Shown: piece by piece, positions 1 to 8,092 of the stretch | Position numbering within the stretch: the first letter of the stretch is position 1 | Layout of the letters: every line of letters starts with the position of its first letter | Origin: Haloflavibacter putidus | Lineage (GTDB): Bacteria > Bacteroidota > Bacteroidia > Flavobacteriales > Flavobacteriaceae | Assembly: GCF_006546625.1 (NCBI RefSeq) | Contig: NZ_VIAR01000011.1 | Span: forward strand, 49,023 to 113,022 | Length of the DNA stretch: 64,000 nt | Direction of reading: 5' to 3' | Notes under the pieces: model-generated | Seen by the model: only the letters and a program-made list of their open reading frames with translations | Told to the model about the DNA's origin: nothing | The model's database searches: none | Position numbers and translations under genes: made by a program

Positions 1-2326
1 AACCCGAAATGCCCGTAACCGCTGTAAAAGAATTTTTGGGCAAATCTAAATCAAGGTCTTTTAGATGGTGTGTTCGCGCATTTTTAATAGAAATAGTATT
101 TCGCTGCTGCGGATTTTCTTGTTTGAACTTAAAATTCTCGGTTTCTGCGGAATTATCTACCAAAATATCTGCATTCGCCTGAAAAAGACTATGGTTTTCA
201 AAACAAATAATACCTGCTGTCTCTAGTTTTAATTGGTGCAAGGCAGTTAATAATTCTTTTACGTTTTGCTGGTGCAAGCCAATGCTAGGTTCTTCAAGGA
301 ATAAAAGCGTTTTCTTTGATTTTTTAGCGAAATGTTTGGTAAGTTTTATGCGCTGCGCTTCTCCGCCAGATAAAGTGTTAGAAGGTTGGCCCAGTTTGAT
401 GTACCCCAAGCCTAATTGCAGCATTAATGCCAAGGTTTCTTTAATTTTCTTTTCAGGAGAGAAAAAAGTATGCGCTTCTTGGATGCTGAGGTTATAAATT
501 TCGGCAATGTTTTTATCTTTCCAATGCACGCGCAAAACTTCCTCTTTAAAACGCTTGCCGTTGCAGGTAGGACAAACTTGATTAATCGTGCCCAGAGCGC
601 TCATAGAAAGGCTTATAACTCCGGCACCTTCGCAAGCCGGACATCTGCCGGTTTTGTTGTTAAAAGAAAAGGCGCTCTTGGTTAGTTTTAAAGCTTTTGC
701 TTCTGGTGTTTTTGCCAGAAGGTTACGTATAAAGTTTGCTAAACCCGTATAAGTCGCCGGATTACTGCGTGGGGTTTTTCCTATAGGTTGATCGTTTACA
801 CTAAGAACAGTCCATTCTTTTTTTTCGCAAAAAGCAGTAATATCTTCTAATAATTGCGGTGTTTTTTTACTTAGAACGCAGAGTTTATGTAGAACGGGCT
901 GGAAATCTTCAGTAGCTACTTTTTTGAATTTGTTTTTTGGTACGGAAGTATTTTTTGCTTCTTGAAGAGCCAATTGCGTTGGACTGTTAAGATGTTTTGC
1001 TTTTAAAAAATCTTGGAGTTTTCCGTTAAAAACCACTTCGCCGCCATTAATTCCTGCTTTTGGTCCTAATTCTACTATCCAATCTGCCGCTTTTATAAAG
1101 TCTAAATCATGCTCAACAACAATTACCGTATTTCCTCTTTTAATCAATCGGTTTAAAATATGTAGCAGATATTTTTGATAATTTGCAGGTAATCCAATAG
1201 AAGGTTCGTCAAAAACATATAAAATGCCTTGCAATTTGCTGTTTACTTGATTGATGAGTTTGATGCGCTGCCCATCTCCCGACGATATTTGGGTGCTGGG
1301 AGTATTTAAACGGTAATCTGCCATTCCCAGTCTTATCAAGTCATATAATTTGGGGCGTAACTTTTGTACCAATTCTTTTTCCCCGCTAAGGTAATTTTGC
1401 GTCTCTAAGCGTTTATATAGTTGGATTAAAGGAAGTTTCATCCAAGCGTGAAAGTTAAATCCTTTCCATTTATACTTTAGATTTTCTGCTTTTATGCGCG
1501 CCCCTTTGCAGCTGGGACAAATCTTGGAACTGGCAAATTTTAGAATATTCGGATTTCTGTCGCGTCTTAAAATGTCTTCCATCACGGGAAGCATTCCTTT
1601 ATAAAAACCTTCTTCGCGTGGTTTTGCTTTAATACCTTTCCACCTAAGCCGGGATTCTAAGCCGTGTTTACCAAAGAAAACCTTAGTTCTATCACTTCCG
1701 TGTAAAACGACATCTTTTTGTGCGGGAGTTAGTGCTTTCCACGGGATATCTACATTAAAGTCGTGCGCCTTACATACTTTGTTTAACTCTTCTACAGTTA
1801 TTTGCGAATAAACAATGTAACCGTTGGGTAGGGTAGTGGTAATGGCACCTTCTCGAAGCGTTTTATTTTCATCTCCTATTAATTTGTTAAGATCAATATA
1901 TTCTGCTTCGCCAATTCCCCTACAAGTTGTACAAGCACCTTTGGGATGGTTAAAAGAAAAAAGCGATTTGCTCATTGTTTCCTTGGCGGAATAGCGCGCA
2001 AATAAAATTCGGAAATAGGTGTTAATTTCTGAAAGCGTACCAAAAGTAGTTTTTATAGATTGGAAACGTTTGGACTGTTCTACTTTAATAACCGGTGGCA
2101 AATTTTGTATAGAATCTACGTTGGCAGTTGGAATTACTTGTGCATTTTGTTGGTTGTATGCCGGCAAACTTTCTAAAAAATACCGGTAACCTTCGTTTGC
2201 AATTACATCCATAGCCAAAGAAGATTTTCCCGAACCGGATAAGCCGGTAAGTACAATTAATTGATTTTCAGGAATACGAATATCAATATTTTTGAGGTTG
2301 TTTTGGTGTGCATTTAGAATTTGCAT
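1..2326 (-). CDS. UvrA-like ABC ATPase (excinuclease A paralog), C-terminus off the window
   Basis: I translated this by hand from the ATG at 2326; the frame stays open to the left edge, giving about 775 residues. It has UvrA architecture: Walker A GLSGSGKSS near residue 28, paired zinc motifs (CTTC, CPSC), a first ABC signature that is degenerate (ISSGDGQR near 345), and Walker B LYVFDEPSIGL near 370. A second half follows with DQPIGKTPRSNPATYTG near 515, zinc motifs CPAC and CPTC, a canonical LSGGEAQR near 648 and LLFLEEPSIGL. A new P-loop strand (FTAVTGISG) starts at the very edge. No Walker A is visible ahead of the second half, where UvrA would have one. It resembles the UvrA paralogs of unknown role found in Bacteroidota rather than the repair UvrA; DNA binding is inferred. 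Confidence 0.85.
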   Translation of the reverse strand, partial: MQILNAHQNNLKNIDIRIPENQLIVLTGLSGSGKSSLAMDVIANEGYRYFLESLPAYNQQNAQVIPTANVDSIQNLPPVIKVEQSKRFQSIKTTFGTLSEINTYFRILFARYSAKETMSKSLFSFNHPKGACTTCRGIGEAEYIDLNKLIGDENKTLREGAITTTLPNGYIVYSQITVEELNKVCKAHDFNVDIPWKALTPAQKDVVLHGSDRTKVFFGKHGLESRLRWKGIKAKPREEGFYKGMLPVMEDILRRDRNPNILKFASSKICPSCKGARIKAENLKYKWKGFNFHAWMKLPLIQLYKRLETQNYLSGEKELVQKLRPKLYDLIRLGMADYRLNTPSTQISSGDGQRIKLINQVNSKLQGILYVFDEPSIGLPANYQKYLLHILNRLIKRGNTVIVVEHDLDFIKAADWIVELGPKAGINGGEVVFNGKLQDFLKAKHLNSPTQLALQEAKNTSVPKNKFKKVATEDFQPVLHKLCVLSKKTPQLLEDITAFCEKKEWTVLSVNDQPIGKTPRSNPATYTGLANFIRNLLAKTPEAKALKLTKSAFSFNNKTGRCPACEGAGVISLSMSALGTINQVCPTCNGKRFKEEVLRVHWKDKNIAEIYNLSIQEAHTFFSPEKKIKETLALMLQLGLGYIKLGQPSNTLSGGEAQRIKLTKHFAKKSKKTLLFLEEPSIGLHQQNVKELLTALHQLKLETAGIICFENHSLFQANADILVDNSAETENFKFKQENPQQRNTISIKNARTHHLKDLDLDLPKNSFTAVTGISG

Positions 2327-2455
2327 GCTGCGGAGTTGTTTCTTTAGTAAAAAATTAAATATAGAAAGATTTGTGTATTGGGGATTAGGGGATTTGTTGA
2401 TTAATGAATTAGTGATTCGTTAATTGGTGAGTTTGTTAATTTGTGATTAGTTTTC

Positions 2456-2482
2456 CGTCAGTCCGAGCGCAGCCGAGGACGG
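2456..2482. repeat. REP-like intergenic repeat fragment (CTCGrCTGCGCTC family)
   Basis: The minus strand reads CCTCGGCTGCGCTCGGACTG, which closely resembles CCTCTCGACTGCGCTC at 4269-4284. Both sit between genes and seem to be members of one short interspersed repeat family. The flanking 2340-2455 is AT-rich and I see no gene in it. Confidence 0.45.
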
Positions 2483-2501
2483 GTAGCCTAAAGCCTAAAG
2501 C

Positions 2502-2996
2502 TTAAATCTTTACTTCTCTAAAAAAGCTATCTGTTGCATTTTTAAAAACCGCTACCGGAATTTGGTGTTCCAAATCTTTTTTGATAGAAATTTGATAATC
2601 TTGTGTTTTCGGAAAGTGATTGGCAATAAACTCCAGGGTTGCTTTGGGGTTGACAGTAGTATCTTGTGCGCCCAAAATAATTTGCAACAAACTCTGATGC
2701 GGGGGCGCATTCTCAGGAATTTCTTGTTTTACCTTGCGTTCTGCCAAAGCCGGATTAAAAAGCAAAGCCGGACTTTGTAATAACCTGCTTAAATAATAAC
2801 CGGTAAATCCGCCCATGCTGCTGCCAATAACCACATCTATTTCGTGTTCTTTATAGCTTTCGTAAAGCCAATCTATCGTGTCTTTGCGTTGCTCATAGTT
2901 AATATCCGGTCCGTAAACTTTGCCGTGCTTTTCTAAAATTTCGCGCTTTTCGGGTTTTAACGAACTTCCCAATCCGTGAAGGTATAAAATATTCAT
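2502..2996 (-). CDS. YqiA/YcfP-family alpha/beta-hydrolase esterase
   Basis: This 164-residue protein has the compact alpha/beta-hydrolase layout of the YqiA/UPF0227 esterases. It begins with the strand and oxyanion-hole region YLHGLGSS. The nucleophile elbow is GSSMGG near residue 60, with its Ser as nucleophile. An Asp lies in ILGAQDTTVNP near 110 and a His in LEHQIP near 143, completing a Ser-Asp-His triad. There is no signal peptide, so it should be cytoplasmic. The substrate is unknown; family members hydrolyse short acyl esters in vitro. It lies just beyond the end of the copper operon, 77 nt from the DUF305 gene, and is probably not functionally part of it. Confidence 0.85.
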   Translation of the reverse strand: MNILYLHGLGSSLKPEKREILEKHGKVYGPDINYEQRKDTIDWLYESYKEHEIDVVIGSSMGGFTGYYLSRLLQSPALLFNPALAERKVKQEIPENAPPHQSLLQIILGAQDTTVNPKATLEFIANHFPKTQDYQISIKKDLEHQIPVAVFKNATDSFFREVKI

Positions 2997-3073
2997 AAGG
3001 CTGATTTTATAGGAAAGTTAAGCAAAAGCAAGAAATTGGGAAACTTTAAAGTTTTAATGTTTTATTAAACAGG

Positions 3074-3565
3074 TTATTCCCCTTCGTTTTCCAAACGGTA
3101 GATAATCTTTTTCATCTGAGCGATCTCTCTTTTTTGCGCTTCGATAATTTCTTTAGCCAATTTTTTGGTTTCGGGATCTTTTAGGTCTGCACGTTTGCTG
3201 GTAAGAATAGCAATGGAGTGGTGGGGAATCATCGCTTTCATATAAAGAACATCTCCAATTATGGGGCGTTGTGCCCTAACTAAACCTAATGCCGAGATAA
3301 ACAAGACAAGACTACCAAGATAAATAGCTATATTTTTCATCTTGTTTTTATACATTTTAAGCATAAGAGACAACATAATTACCGCCATGGCAGAAATACC
3401 CAAACAGGTCATATAGAGGCGGGTAAGGCTAAAATATACGTGATCAAACTCATAGGTATTCATATACATCGTGATGTACATCGCTATAAACGATAAACCA
3501 AGCATTAGAAAAAATCTACCGTAATTACTGCCGTTTTTTTTATGTTTATTATTTTCTGAATTCAT
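3074..3565 (-). CDS. DUF305 membrane protein of the copper-resistance cluster
   Basis: The protein has 163 residues. About three transmembrane helices fill residues 15-100. They are followed by a short C-terminal DUF305-type helix with the hallmark MIPHHSIAI and then ETKKLAKEIIEAQKREIAQM. DUF305 is a ferritin-like helical domain often encoded beside copper or silver resistance genes; the paired His suggests metal binding. The domain is shorter than a full DUF305 and keeps only the second His-rich helix. It follows the DUF3347 lipoprotein by 30 nt and is the last gene of the efflux operon. Its role in metal handling is inferred from context. Confidence 0.8.
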   Translation of the reverse strand: MNSENNKHKKNGSNYGRFFLMLGLSFIAMYITMYMNTYEFDHVYFSLTRLYMTCLGISAMAVIMLSLMLKMYKNKMKNIAIYLGSLVLFISALGLVRAQRPIIGDVLYMKAMIPHHSIAILTSKRADLKDPETKKLAKEIIEAQKREIAQMKKIIYRLENEGE

Positions 3566-3595
3566 TTTACTTAGTTTTTGGTTGGTTACTATATT

Positions 3596-4144
3596 TTACT
3601 TTTCAATCGTTTTCTTTACGGAACCGCATCGCAGCATTTTATCGCCAAAATATGGATTATTTATTTCCTCGATATCAGCATACCAATATGCCCCCTCATT
3701 ATTGAAAGCCATAGGGCAGAATTTTTTATAAATAGTTCCTCCGGAAAGTGCATCTTCAAACATATTGCCGGCCAGTTCCGTAAAGTTTGAAAAAAGTTCG
3801 CGTTGCTTTTCAAGATCATTGGTGTTTGCCAATTGCTTGGCAACGGCTTTCATCTCTGCACGTTCTTCAGAAAAAGATTCAGCCATACTTTTGGCAGCGT
3901 CTTTCGCCTTATTGGCATCGGCGTTTGTCAATGCTATTTTAATCTCTAGGTAGTTATGCCATATTTTTCCGGTCATACCATCTTTAAAAGCTTGATCGGC
4001 GATATCTGCAGTATTTTTTTCTGCTTTTTTTACTTCTTTTGGAGTGTCTATCTCTACCTCTTGTTTTGCTTTATTATCTAAGCAAGAGGTTGCTACAACC
4101 GCGGTGAAAAGAATTACTCCAAAGTTTAAAATACTATTTTTCAT
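3596..4144 (-). CDS. DUF3347 lipoprotein, probable periplasmic copper-binding protein
   Basis: The 182-residue protein has a lipoprotein signal peptide (VVATSC, Cys at about residue 21). A helical DUF3347 domain fills the rest and ends in the conserved block CPMAFNNEGAYWY...NPYFGDKMLRCG. The same block closes the CusB-like adaptor encoded upstream (CPMVNNNQGADWL...NPYYGEKMLNCG). The Cys, Met and His residues fit a periplasmic copper chaperone or sink, comparable in role to CusF, but this is inference. It lies 254 nt after the AraC-type regulator, with a repeat in the gap, so it may have its own promoter. Confidence 0.85.
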   Translation of the reverse strand: MKNSILNFGVILFTAVVATSCLDNKAKQEVEIDTPKEVKKAEKNTADIADQAFKDGMTGKIWHNYLEIKIALTNADANKAKDAAKSMAESFSEERAEMKAVAKQLANTNDLEKQRELFSNFTELAGNMFEDALSGGTIYKKFCPMAFNNEGAYWYADIEEINNPYFGDKMLRCGSVKKTIEK

Positions 4145-4205
4145 TTTTTAATTGATTTTATTTTTGTATATCCGTTTAGTGTCAAGTGAATTAAATAATA
4201 GTTCT

Positions 4206-4310
4206 GATGTCGCGTCCAGCCTTTCGACTTTGATCAAGACAGGCTAAAGTCGAGACGCTTTTGTTTAACCTCTCGACTGCGCTCTCCCGAAGTTTCGGGA
4301 GTGACAAAAG
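4206..4310. repeat. Two REP-like hairpins in the gap between DUF3347 gene and regulator
   Basis: The first hairpin pairs TCGACTTT with AAAGTCGA, flanked by GCGTC and GACGC. The second, at 4284-4301, is CTCCCGAA-GT-TTCGGGAG and follows the sequence CTCGACTGCGCTC shared with the repeat at 2456. They could end transcription after the regulator or simply be interspersed repeats. Nothing else is visible in 4145-4398. Confidence 0.5.
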
Positions 4311-4398
4311 CTACTTAAAGGAATGAAAGCGGATAATCAAATTTATTTCTAAATTACTGTTTAATAAAAAATTATGTTGTTATAATTTGGTTAAGCAT

Positions 4399-4968
4399 CT
4401 ATAAAATTTGGTCTAAAGGATTTCTAAAATTTTTCTCTAAAGTTTTGTATTCGGTTAAATTTATTCCTGTTTCCGCTTTAAATTGCCGGGAAAGATGGTT
4501 TACACTGCTATAATCTAATAGCTGACTTATTTGCGTGAAATTATATTGTTTTGATTGAATAAGCTCTTTTGTTTTTTCTATTTTAAGCTTTATAAAATAT
4601 TTCTCCAACGTGGTATTTTCGATATGAGAAAACGTCCTGCTTAAACGGGAATACTCATAATTGGTTTCTCTTGATAAATAACTGGAAAGTGTGCCGTTTT
4701 TTTGAATGGGTAGGTTTTCCAAAAGACGTATAAGATTTAGTTTTACATTTTCGACTAAAATTTTATCGGTGCTTTCCAGTAATTCAAAATCATTATCAAG
4801 AAGAACTTTTTTCAACTTTTTAGCATCTTCAGTTTTATCCTTGCTTTTATAAACAACTCGGCCTAATTCTACTTTTATTACTGCCACCCCAGCTTCAAGC
4901 AGCTCGTTTTTTACTACTTTAATACACCGGTTACAAACCATGTTTTTGATAAAGACTTCAACTAGCAT
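4399..4968 (-). CDS. AraC-type regulator with N-terminal MxCxxC heavy-metal domain
   Basis: From the ATG at 4968 the product has 189 residues. Residues 1-70 form a short HMA-like fold with the copper motif MVCNRC near residue 10, as in CopZ/Atx1 chaperones. The C-terminal 100 residues are an AraC/XylS helix-turn-helix (RTFSHIENTTLEKYFI, ISQLLDYSSVNHLSRQFKAE). An in-frame GTG at 5028 would overlap the cusB end and add 20 residues that do not belong to the HMA fold, so I prefer the ATG. Its place inside the efflux operon suggests a cytoplasmic Cu(I) or Ag(I) sensor controlling the operon. The link between metal binding and DNA binding is inferred. Confidence 0.85.
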   Translation of the reverse strand: MLVEVFIKNMVCNRCIKVVKNELLEAGVAVIKVELGRVVYKSKDKTEDAKKLKKVLLDNDFELLESTDKILVENVKLNLIRLLENLPIQKNGTLSSYLSRETNYEYSRLSRTFSHIENTTLEKYFIKLKIEKTKELIQSKQYNFTQISQLLDYSSVNHLSRQFKAETGINLTEYKTLEKNFRNPLDQIL

Positions 4969-5002
4969 AAATTTATATGGTTTTAATAAACTTTCAATCT
5001 TT

Positions 5003-6715
5003 CTATAATTCTCTTTGGGTGTCGCCACAATTCAACATTTTCTCGCCGTAATAAGGATTTTTAATTTCCGAACTTAAACTTAGCCAATCTGCGCCTTGGT
5101 TGTTATTAACCATTGGGCAATGTTGTAAATAAATGGGCTTATCTAAGTTTTTCATATTAGAAGCAAAAGCAATTATATTTTCGGATAGTACTATAAAATG
5201 ATCCCGCTGATTTTCTATATTATCATTTTTGGAAATAGCTTTTAGCATACTTTCAATTTTGTTTAAATGCTGCATTTCCATAGCGCCCAAATTGAAAGTT
5301 TTTAAGCTTTTAAGTCGCTCAAACATATTGTTTGCTAAAGTTTTTGTTTGCTCTATGTTGCTGTCTACAAATGCATCTTTTAATTCGAAATAAGTTGCCA
5401 AAACTGTGGTAAAATCTTTTTGAAATGTCTCCGGTAATTCCATTTGCATTTTTGAAACATCTTCTTTCGCCGTAGGTTGATTCATCATAGATTTTTTACC
5501 CTGTAATTGGGCAGCCGCATCTACGGTAAAGGTTCCGTTGGTTACAATTACATCGCCGTCTTTTAAACCGCTGGTTATTGAATAATTTTCGCCATTTCTG
5601 TTACCTAATCTTACTTCTCGCATTTCAAAAACAGGATGGTTAGGATTTGTTTTAACGTAAACCAAAGAACGTTCTCCCGTCCACATTACCGCACTTGCCG
5701 GGATTAAAAGTTGCTGCTCGCCAGCAATTTCAGCTACTTTTACCTTACCGGTTACAAACATACCCGGCTTTAGTAAATTGTCTTTATTTTTTATAGTTGC
5801 CCTTACTGTTACTGTCCTGGTTTGTGTGTTTAAAACCGGATCTATAAAAGATATAGTGGCATCAAATTCTTTATTAGGATAAGCGTTTGCCGTAATTTTT
5901 ATATTTTGCCCTTCTTCAAATTCGGCAATTTGATTTTCGTATGCATCAAACGCTGCCCAAAGCGTGTTTAGATTATTTAATTTTAAGATAGGTTGTCCTT
6001 TTTTTACATAATCTCCTTCAGATGTCATTTTTTCGGAAACCGTTCCCGAAACAGTAGCATATATAGGAAAATTCTCGCGTACTTCTCCCGAGGCTTCAAT
6101 ACGTTTAATTTGGCTTTCTGAAAGTTTCCAGAGCTTTAATTTGTTCCGTACAGATTTATAAAGCGCCGGCTGACTTTCTTTAAGTCTTGCAGTGGTAAGA
6201 AGTTCTTGTTGGGCTGCAACTAAATCTGGGGAGTAAATAGTTGCTAAAAGTTGTCCTTTTTGTACTTCTTGTCCTTCAAAATTTATATTAAGGCGTTCTA
6301 TTCTACCATCAAAATAACTGGCTTGAACCGTATTTGCTTCTTCGTTTTCTACAATTTTTCCAGATAACGATATACCGTTGTCACTTTTACCAGAGCTATT
6401 ACCAACTACACTGGTCTGAATATTTGCCAATGCCATTGCATTTTTGGTCATTTTAATTTCGTTGGCAGAAAGGCCATCTGCTTCAGAGCCTGCAGGAATA
6501 AGCTCCATTCCGCAAATAGGGCAGTCGCCGGGTTCCGGTTGCATAATTTGTGGATGCATAGAGCAAGTCCATAGTTGTTCAGTAGCAACTTCTTTAGAAT
6601 GCTTGTGATTATCTTTGTTGTGTGCATCGCCGGTTGCATCGCCACCAAAAAGCAGAAAGCCCGCGACCAACCCCACTATTAAGGCCAAGATTATATAAAT
6701 GCTGTTCTTTTTCAT
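5003..6715 (-). CDS. cusB: CusB-type RND efflux periplasmic adaptor with HMBD and DUF3347 domains
   Basis: This is a 570-residue membrane-fusion protein. A membrane anchor at residues 5-25 is followed by a His-rich linker and a heavy-metal-binding domain near 48-72 (CSMHPQIM, CPICGMELIP). The barrel-sandwich hybrid, helical hairpin and beta-barrel of a CusB adaptor come next (about 130-410). The C-terminus, about 430-565, is a DUF3347 domain ending CPMVNNNQGADW...GEKMLNCG. CusB links the inner-membrane pump to the TolC-like channel and passes Cu(I)/Ag(I) to it. The two added metal domains at both ends make this longer than E. coli CusB (407). It lies 133 nt after the channel gene, with an inverted motif pair in the gap. 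Confidence 0.92.
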   Translation of the reverse strand: MKKNSIYIILALIVGLVAGFLLFGGDATGDAHNKDNHKHSKEVATEQLWTCSMHPQIMQPEPGDCPICGMELIPAGSEADGLSANEIKMTKNAMALANIQTSVVGNSSGKSDNGISLSGKIVENEEANTVQASYFDGRIERLNINFEGQEVQKGQLLATIYSPDLVAAQQELLTTARLKESQPALYKSVRNKLKLWKLSESQIKRIEASGEVRENFPIYATVSGTVSEKMTSEGDYVKKGQPILKLNNLNTLWAAFDAYENQIAEFEEGQNIKITANAYPNKEFDATISFIDPVLNTQTRTVTVRATIKNKDNLLKPGMFVTGKVKVAEIAGEQQLLIPASAVMWTGERSLVYVKTNPNHPVFEMREVRLGNRNGENYSITSGLKDGDVIVTNGTFTVDAAAQLQGKKSMMNQPTAKEDVSKMQMELPETFQKDFTTVLATYFELKDAFVDSNIEQTKTLANNMFERLKSLKTFNLGAMEMQHLNKIESMLKAISKNDNIENQRDHFIVLSENIIAFASNMKNLDKPIYLQHCPMVNNNQGADWLSLSSEIKNPYYGEKMLNCGDTQREL

Positions 6716-6758
6716 TTGATTATGTCTTATTTAATATTCTGTTTTTATATTTTTTCAC

Positions 6759-6807
6759 TTCCGTAAAACTCTCTTTCTTGTTTTTATATATTTTTCACTT
6801 TACGGAA
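6759..6807. repeat. Inverted pair of the TTCCGTAAAG / CTTTACGGAA word
   Basis: TTCCGTAAAA at 6759-6768 and CTTTACGGAA at 6798-6807 face each other across about 30 nt between the channel and adaptor genes. The arms can pair as a stem, so the element could act as a hairpin inside the operon mRNA. It is one of many copies of this word across the window. Confidence 0.6.
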
Positions 6808-6848
6808 TTCTTTTGTGTTTTTTATATTATATAATTTGCTTACCGAAT

Positions 6849-8090
6849 TTAATTGGTTGTGTAATAAGCAATTATAGCCAATTGTGTATAATAGGCTTGA
6901 ACGGCTTCTATTAGCTTAAGGCCAAATTCTAACTGCAATTCTTGAATATCCAATACATCGTTAAAGTTTATTGTACCTGTTTCATAACTTTTAAGCAGTA
7001 TATCTTCTGCATCTTTAGCTTGTTTTAAATTTTCTTTTTGCGTTTGAACACGAATACGGGCTACATTTCTACTCTTGACGGCTGTTTGCAATTGTGTTAA
7101 TAAATTATTCTCAACCGCTTCTTCTTGCTTGTCCAGCTCGTCGTAGCGTAATTTGTTTTGCCGGGCAACAGATTTGTATTTTTTGTTGAATAGGGGAATG
7201 GAAACCGAAACCATAGGCATAAACATATCGGGCATTTCCGTAAAGTACATATATTCCATACCCACGCCAAGTTGCGGCCCGCTTTCCTTTTGGTTAAGTG
7301 CATCTGCTTGGGAGACAATTTTATTGAGTTGGTTAATTTTTTTTATTTTAGGATGAAGCCGAAGCTTTTCAAAATCTATTTCTGTATCTTTTTTAGGAAT
7401 TATCAAACTATCTACAATAGCGATATTTGCATCTTTTTCTCTGTTTAGTAATTTGTTAAAAACCGTACGCTCTGCTTCATAGTTTTGCGCTAACACCTGT
7501 TTTCTTTCCCGAAGTTTGTTTTGACGAATTTGTAAACGCAAAACCGCTACGGCCGAAGCATTTCCTACCTCTACAGAGGTTAAGGCCATTTGTTCATAAG
7601 CCTGCAAAAGCTCAATATTGGCATCTACAACTTCTTGTTTTTGAATTATTTCATAAAGACGGTAATACGACAGCGATAAATCTTTTACAATTTTTCGTTT
7701 AGCGATTTCAATTTCTAAGAAATCGGCATCAGCCAAAGCTGTAGAATAATTTTCGCGAGCTGAAAGGGTTCCAAACCAAGGAAACATTTGCATTACAGAG
7801 AATTCTCCTTGCCACATCATAGGCATATCTTCTTTACTAAACATGTATCCGCCTGAAAACTTGGTGTTTGGTAAGGATTTACTTGCCGTTATTTTTTCTG
7901 CGGAAATAGCATATTGTTTTTTAATTGCTTGAATATCTGGGTTGTTATTTACCGCTTTTTCTATATAATTATTTAAGTGCTGCCCATTTGTATTCCAGCT
8001 AAAAAACAGGAGCATAACTAGCAATACTACTCCTGTAGGAAAGCAGGTTTTCTGTAATCGAAATGCATTTATTAATTTTACTTTTATCAT
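6849..8090 (-). CDS. TolC-family outer-membrane channel of copper/silver efflux (CusC-like)
   Basis: The product has 413 residues with an N-terminal signal segment (hydrophobic core VVLLVMLLFFSW near residues 21-32). The long alpha-helical repeats of the outer-membrane efflux protein family follow, for example KIVKDLSLSYYRLYEIIQKQEVVDANIELL and a second copy near the C-terminus. It would form the trimeric exit duct of the CusA/CusB pump. Its ATG lies 2 nt after the stop of the pump gene, so the two are translated together. Met-rich stretches (EDMPMMWQ, EMPDMFMPM) line the predicted periplasmic or outer region; these could be metal-contact residues, which is inference. Confidence 0.9.
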   Translation of the reverse strand: MIKVKLINAFRLQKTCFPTGVVLLVMLLFFSWNTNGQHLNNYIEKAVNNNPDIQAIKKQYAISAEKITASKSLPNTKFSGGYMFSKEDMPMMWQGEFSVMQMFPWFGTLSARENYSTALADADFLEIEIAKRKIVKDLSLSYYRLYEIIQKQEVVDANIELLQAYEQMALTSVEVGNASAVAVLRLQIRQNKLRERKQVLAQNYEAERTVFNKLLNREKDANIAIVDSLIIPKKDTEIDFEKLRLHPKIKKINQLNKIVSQADALNQKESGPQLGVGMEYMYFTEMPDMFMPMVSVSIPLFNKKYKSVARQNKLRYDELDKQEEAVENNLLTQLQTAVKSRNVARIRVQTQKENLKQAKDAEDILLKSYETGTINFNDVLDIQELQLEFGLKLIEAVQAYYTQLAIIAYYTTN

Positions 8091-8092
8091 TT

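Noticed and set aside
282..685. Two plus-strand frames of 71 codons in the UvrA region
   Set aside because: They are antisense to the continuous UvrA-like frame with all its motifs.
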